A DNA stretch of 64,000 nt from Bacteroidales bacterium M2 (GTDB lineage: Bacteria; Bacteroidota; Bacteroidia; Bacteroidales; Muribaculaceae), in contig LUJM01000014.1 of the NCBI GenBank assembly GCA_001689415.1, positions 24,893 to 88,892 of the forward strand. The letters are read 5' to 3'. Positions 63,752 to 64,000 of the stretch are shown piece by piece; position 1 is the stretch's first letter; each line of letters starts with the position of its first letter. The position numbers and the translations under genes are program-made. The notes below the pieces were generated by a model, which was not told where the DNA came from, did no database searches, and was given only the letters and a program-made list of their open reading frames with translations.

Positions 63752-64000
63752 TTAGTCGATAAGTTCGTCGGCTTTGTAACCACCCATTTCGCGGATAGCG
63801 TTCTTCAGCATTACATACTGCTGGAAGAGGTGGTTTACGGGTACTTCGTCTTTGGTGTAGTCGTGCATCGGGCTCTTGAGGAAGAAGCTCAGGAAGCGCT
63901 GGATGCCGTAGCGGCCGGCGCGGGCTGCGAGGTCGCTCAGCAGCACGAGGTCGAGGCACAGAGGTGCGGCAAGGATAGAGTCGCGGCAGAGGAAGTTGAT
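63752..64000 (-). CDS. Myo-inositol-1-phosphate synthase, C-terminal end
   Basis: Only the last 82 codons are inside the window. They read INFLCRDSILAAPLCLDLVL, then LAARAGRYGIQRFLSFFLKSP, then DEVPVNHLFQQYVMLKNAIREM. This matches the C-terminus of Bacteroidetes inositol-3-phosphate synthases (Ino1 type), which convert glucose 6-phosphate to inositol phosphate for inositol lipids. The identification rests on this end alone, without the NAD-binding domain. Confidence 0.8.
   Translation of the reverse strand: MNFLCRDSILAAPLCLDLVLLSDLAARAGRYGIQRFLSFFLKSPMHDYTKDEVPVNHLFQQYVMLKNAIREMGGYKADELID

Overview
This 64 kb stretch is chromosomal DNA of a Bacteroidales bacterium, most likely a gut Muribaculaceae (S24-7) or close relative. 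The evidence is the Bacteroidetes promoter signature (-33 TTTG, 19-20 bp, -7 TAnnTTTG) before many genes, a type IX secretion core (porT, porP/sprF, gldKLMN), an 11-subunit complex I with fused nuoCD and no nuoEFG, and the Bacteroidetes ATP synthase order atpDCBEFHAG. The family-level placement is inference. About 50 genes are supported. No rRNA, tRNA, CRISPR array, insertion sequence or prophage was seen.

Layout. 1-6.7 kb: bioB and a cut-off rRNA methyltransferase (minus), then a plus-strand operon of acyltransferase, membrane metallophosphoesterase, tex and a short folK-like gene. 6.7-10.5 kb: an AT-richer accessory cassette with two C5-cytosine DNA methyltransferases flanking a PD-(D/E)XK/DUF3883 nuclease gene that is split by one in-frame TAA. 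10.7-17.7 kb: the type IX secretion operon. 17.9-27.3 kb: an MFS transporter, then minus-strand genes for an M6 metalloprotease, a DUF4919 protein, a DUF456 protein, a leucine-rich repeat protein and a PL9-like polysaccharide lyase. Three of these carry C-termini resembling type IX sorting domains, so machinery and probable cargo lie side by side. 27.3-44.6 kb: one 17 kb minus-strand respiratory super-cluster, nuoA-B-CD-H, then atpD-C-B-E-F-H-A-G, then nuoI-J-K-L-M-N. The whole ATP synthase operon sits inside the complex I operon, with gaps of only 23 and 69 bp at its edges.

44.9-46.4 kb: a lipoprotein gene, a 33-bp tandem repeat and a possible gene remnant. 46.4-51.2 kb (plus): typA/bipA, folP, a CdaA-type diadenylate cyclase, and gapA with its own strong promoter and terminator. 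51.2-57.2 kb (minus): ftsX, DUF3098, uppP, truB, queA and a carbamoylputrescine amidase-like gene, with rpsO upstream. Two related long palindromic elements and a fragment lie in the flanking intergenic spaces. 57.3-64 kb (minus): a CPBP protease, trmN6, a CapA-like protein, folD, ffh, panD, panC, and the 3' end of a myo-inositol-1-phosphate synthase gene.

Most of the window is housekeeping. The points most worth pursuing are the nested atp/nuo organisation, the restriction-modification cassette with its interrupted nuclease, the dispersed palindromes, and the 33-bp repeat.
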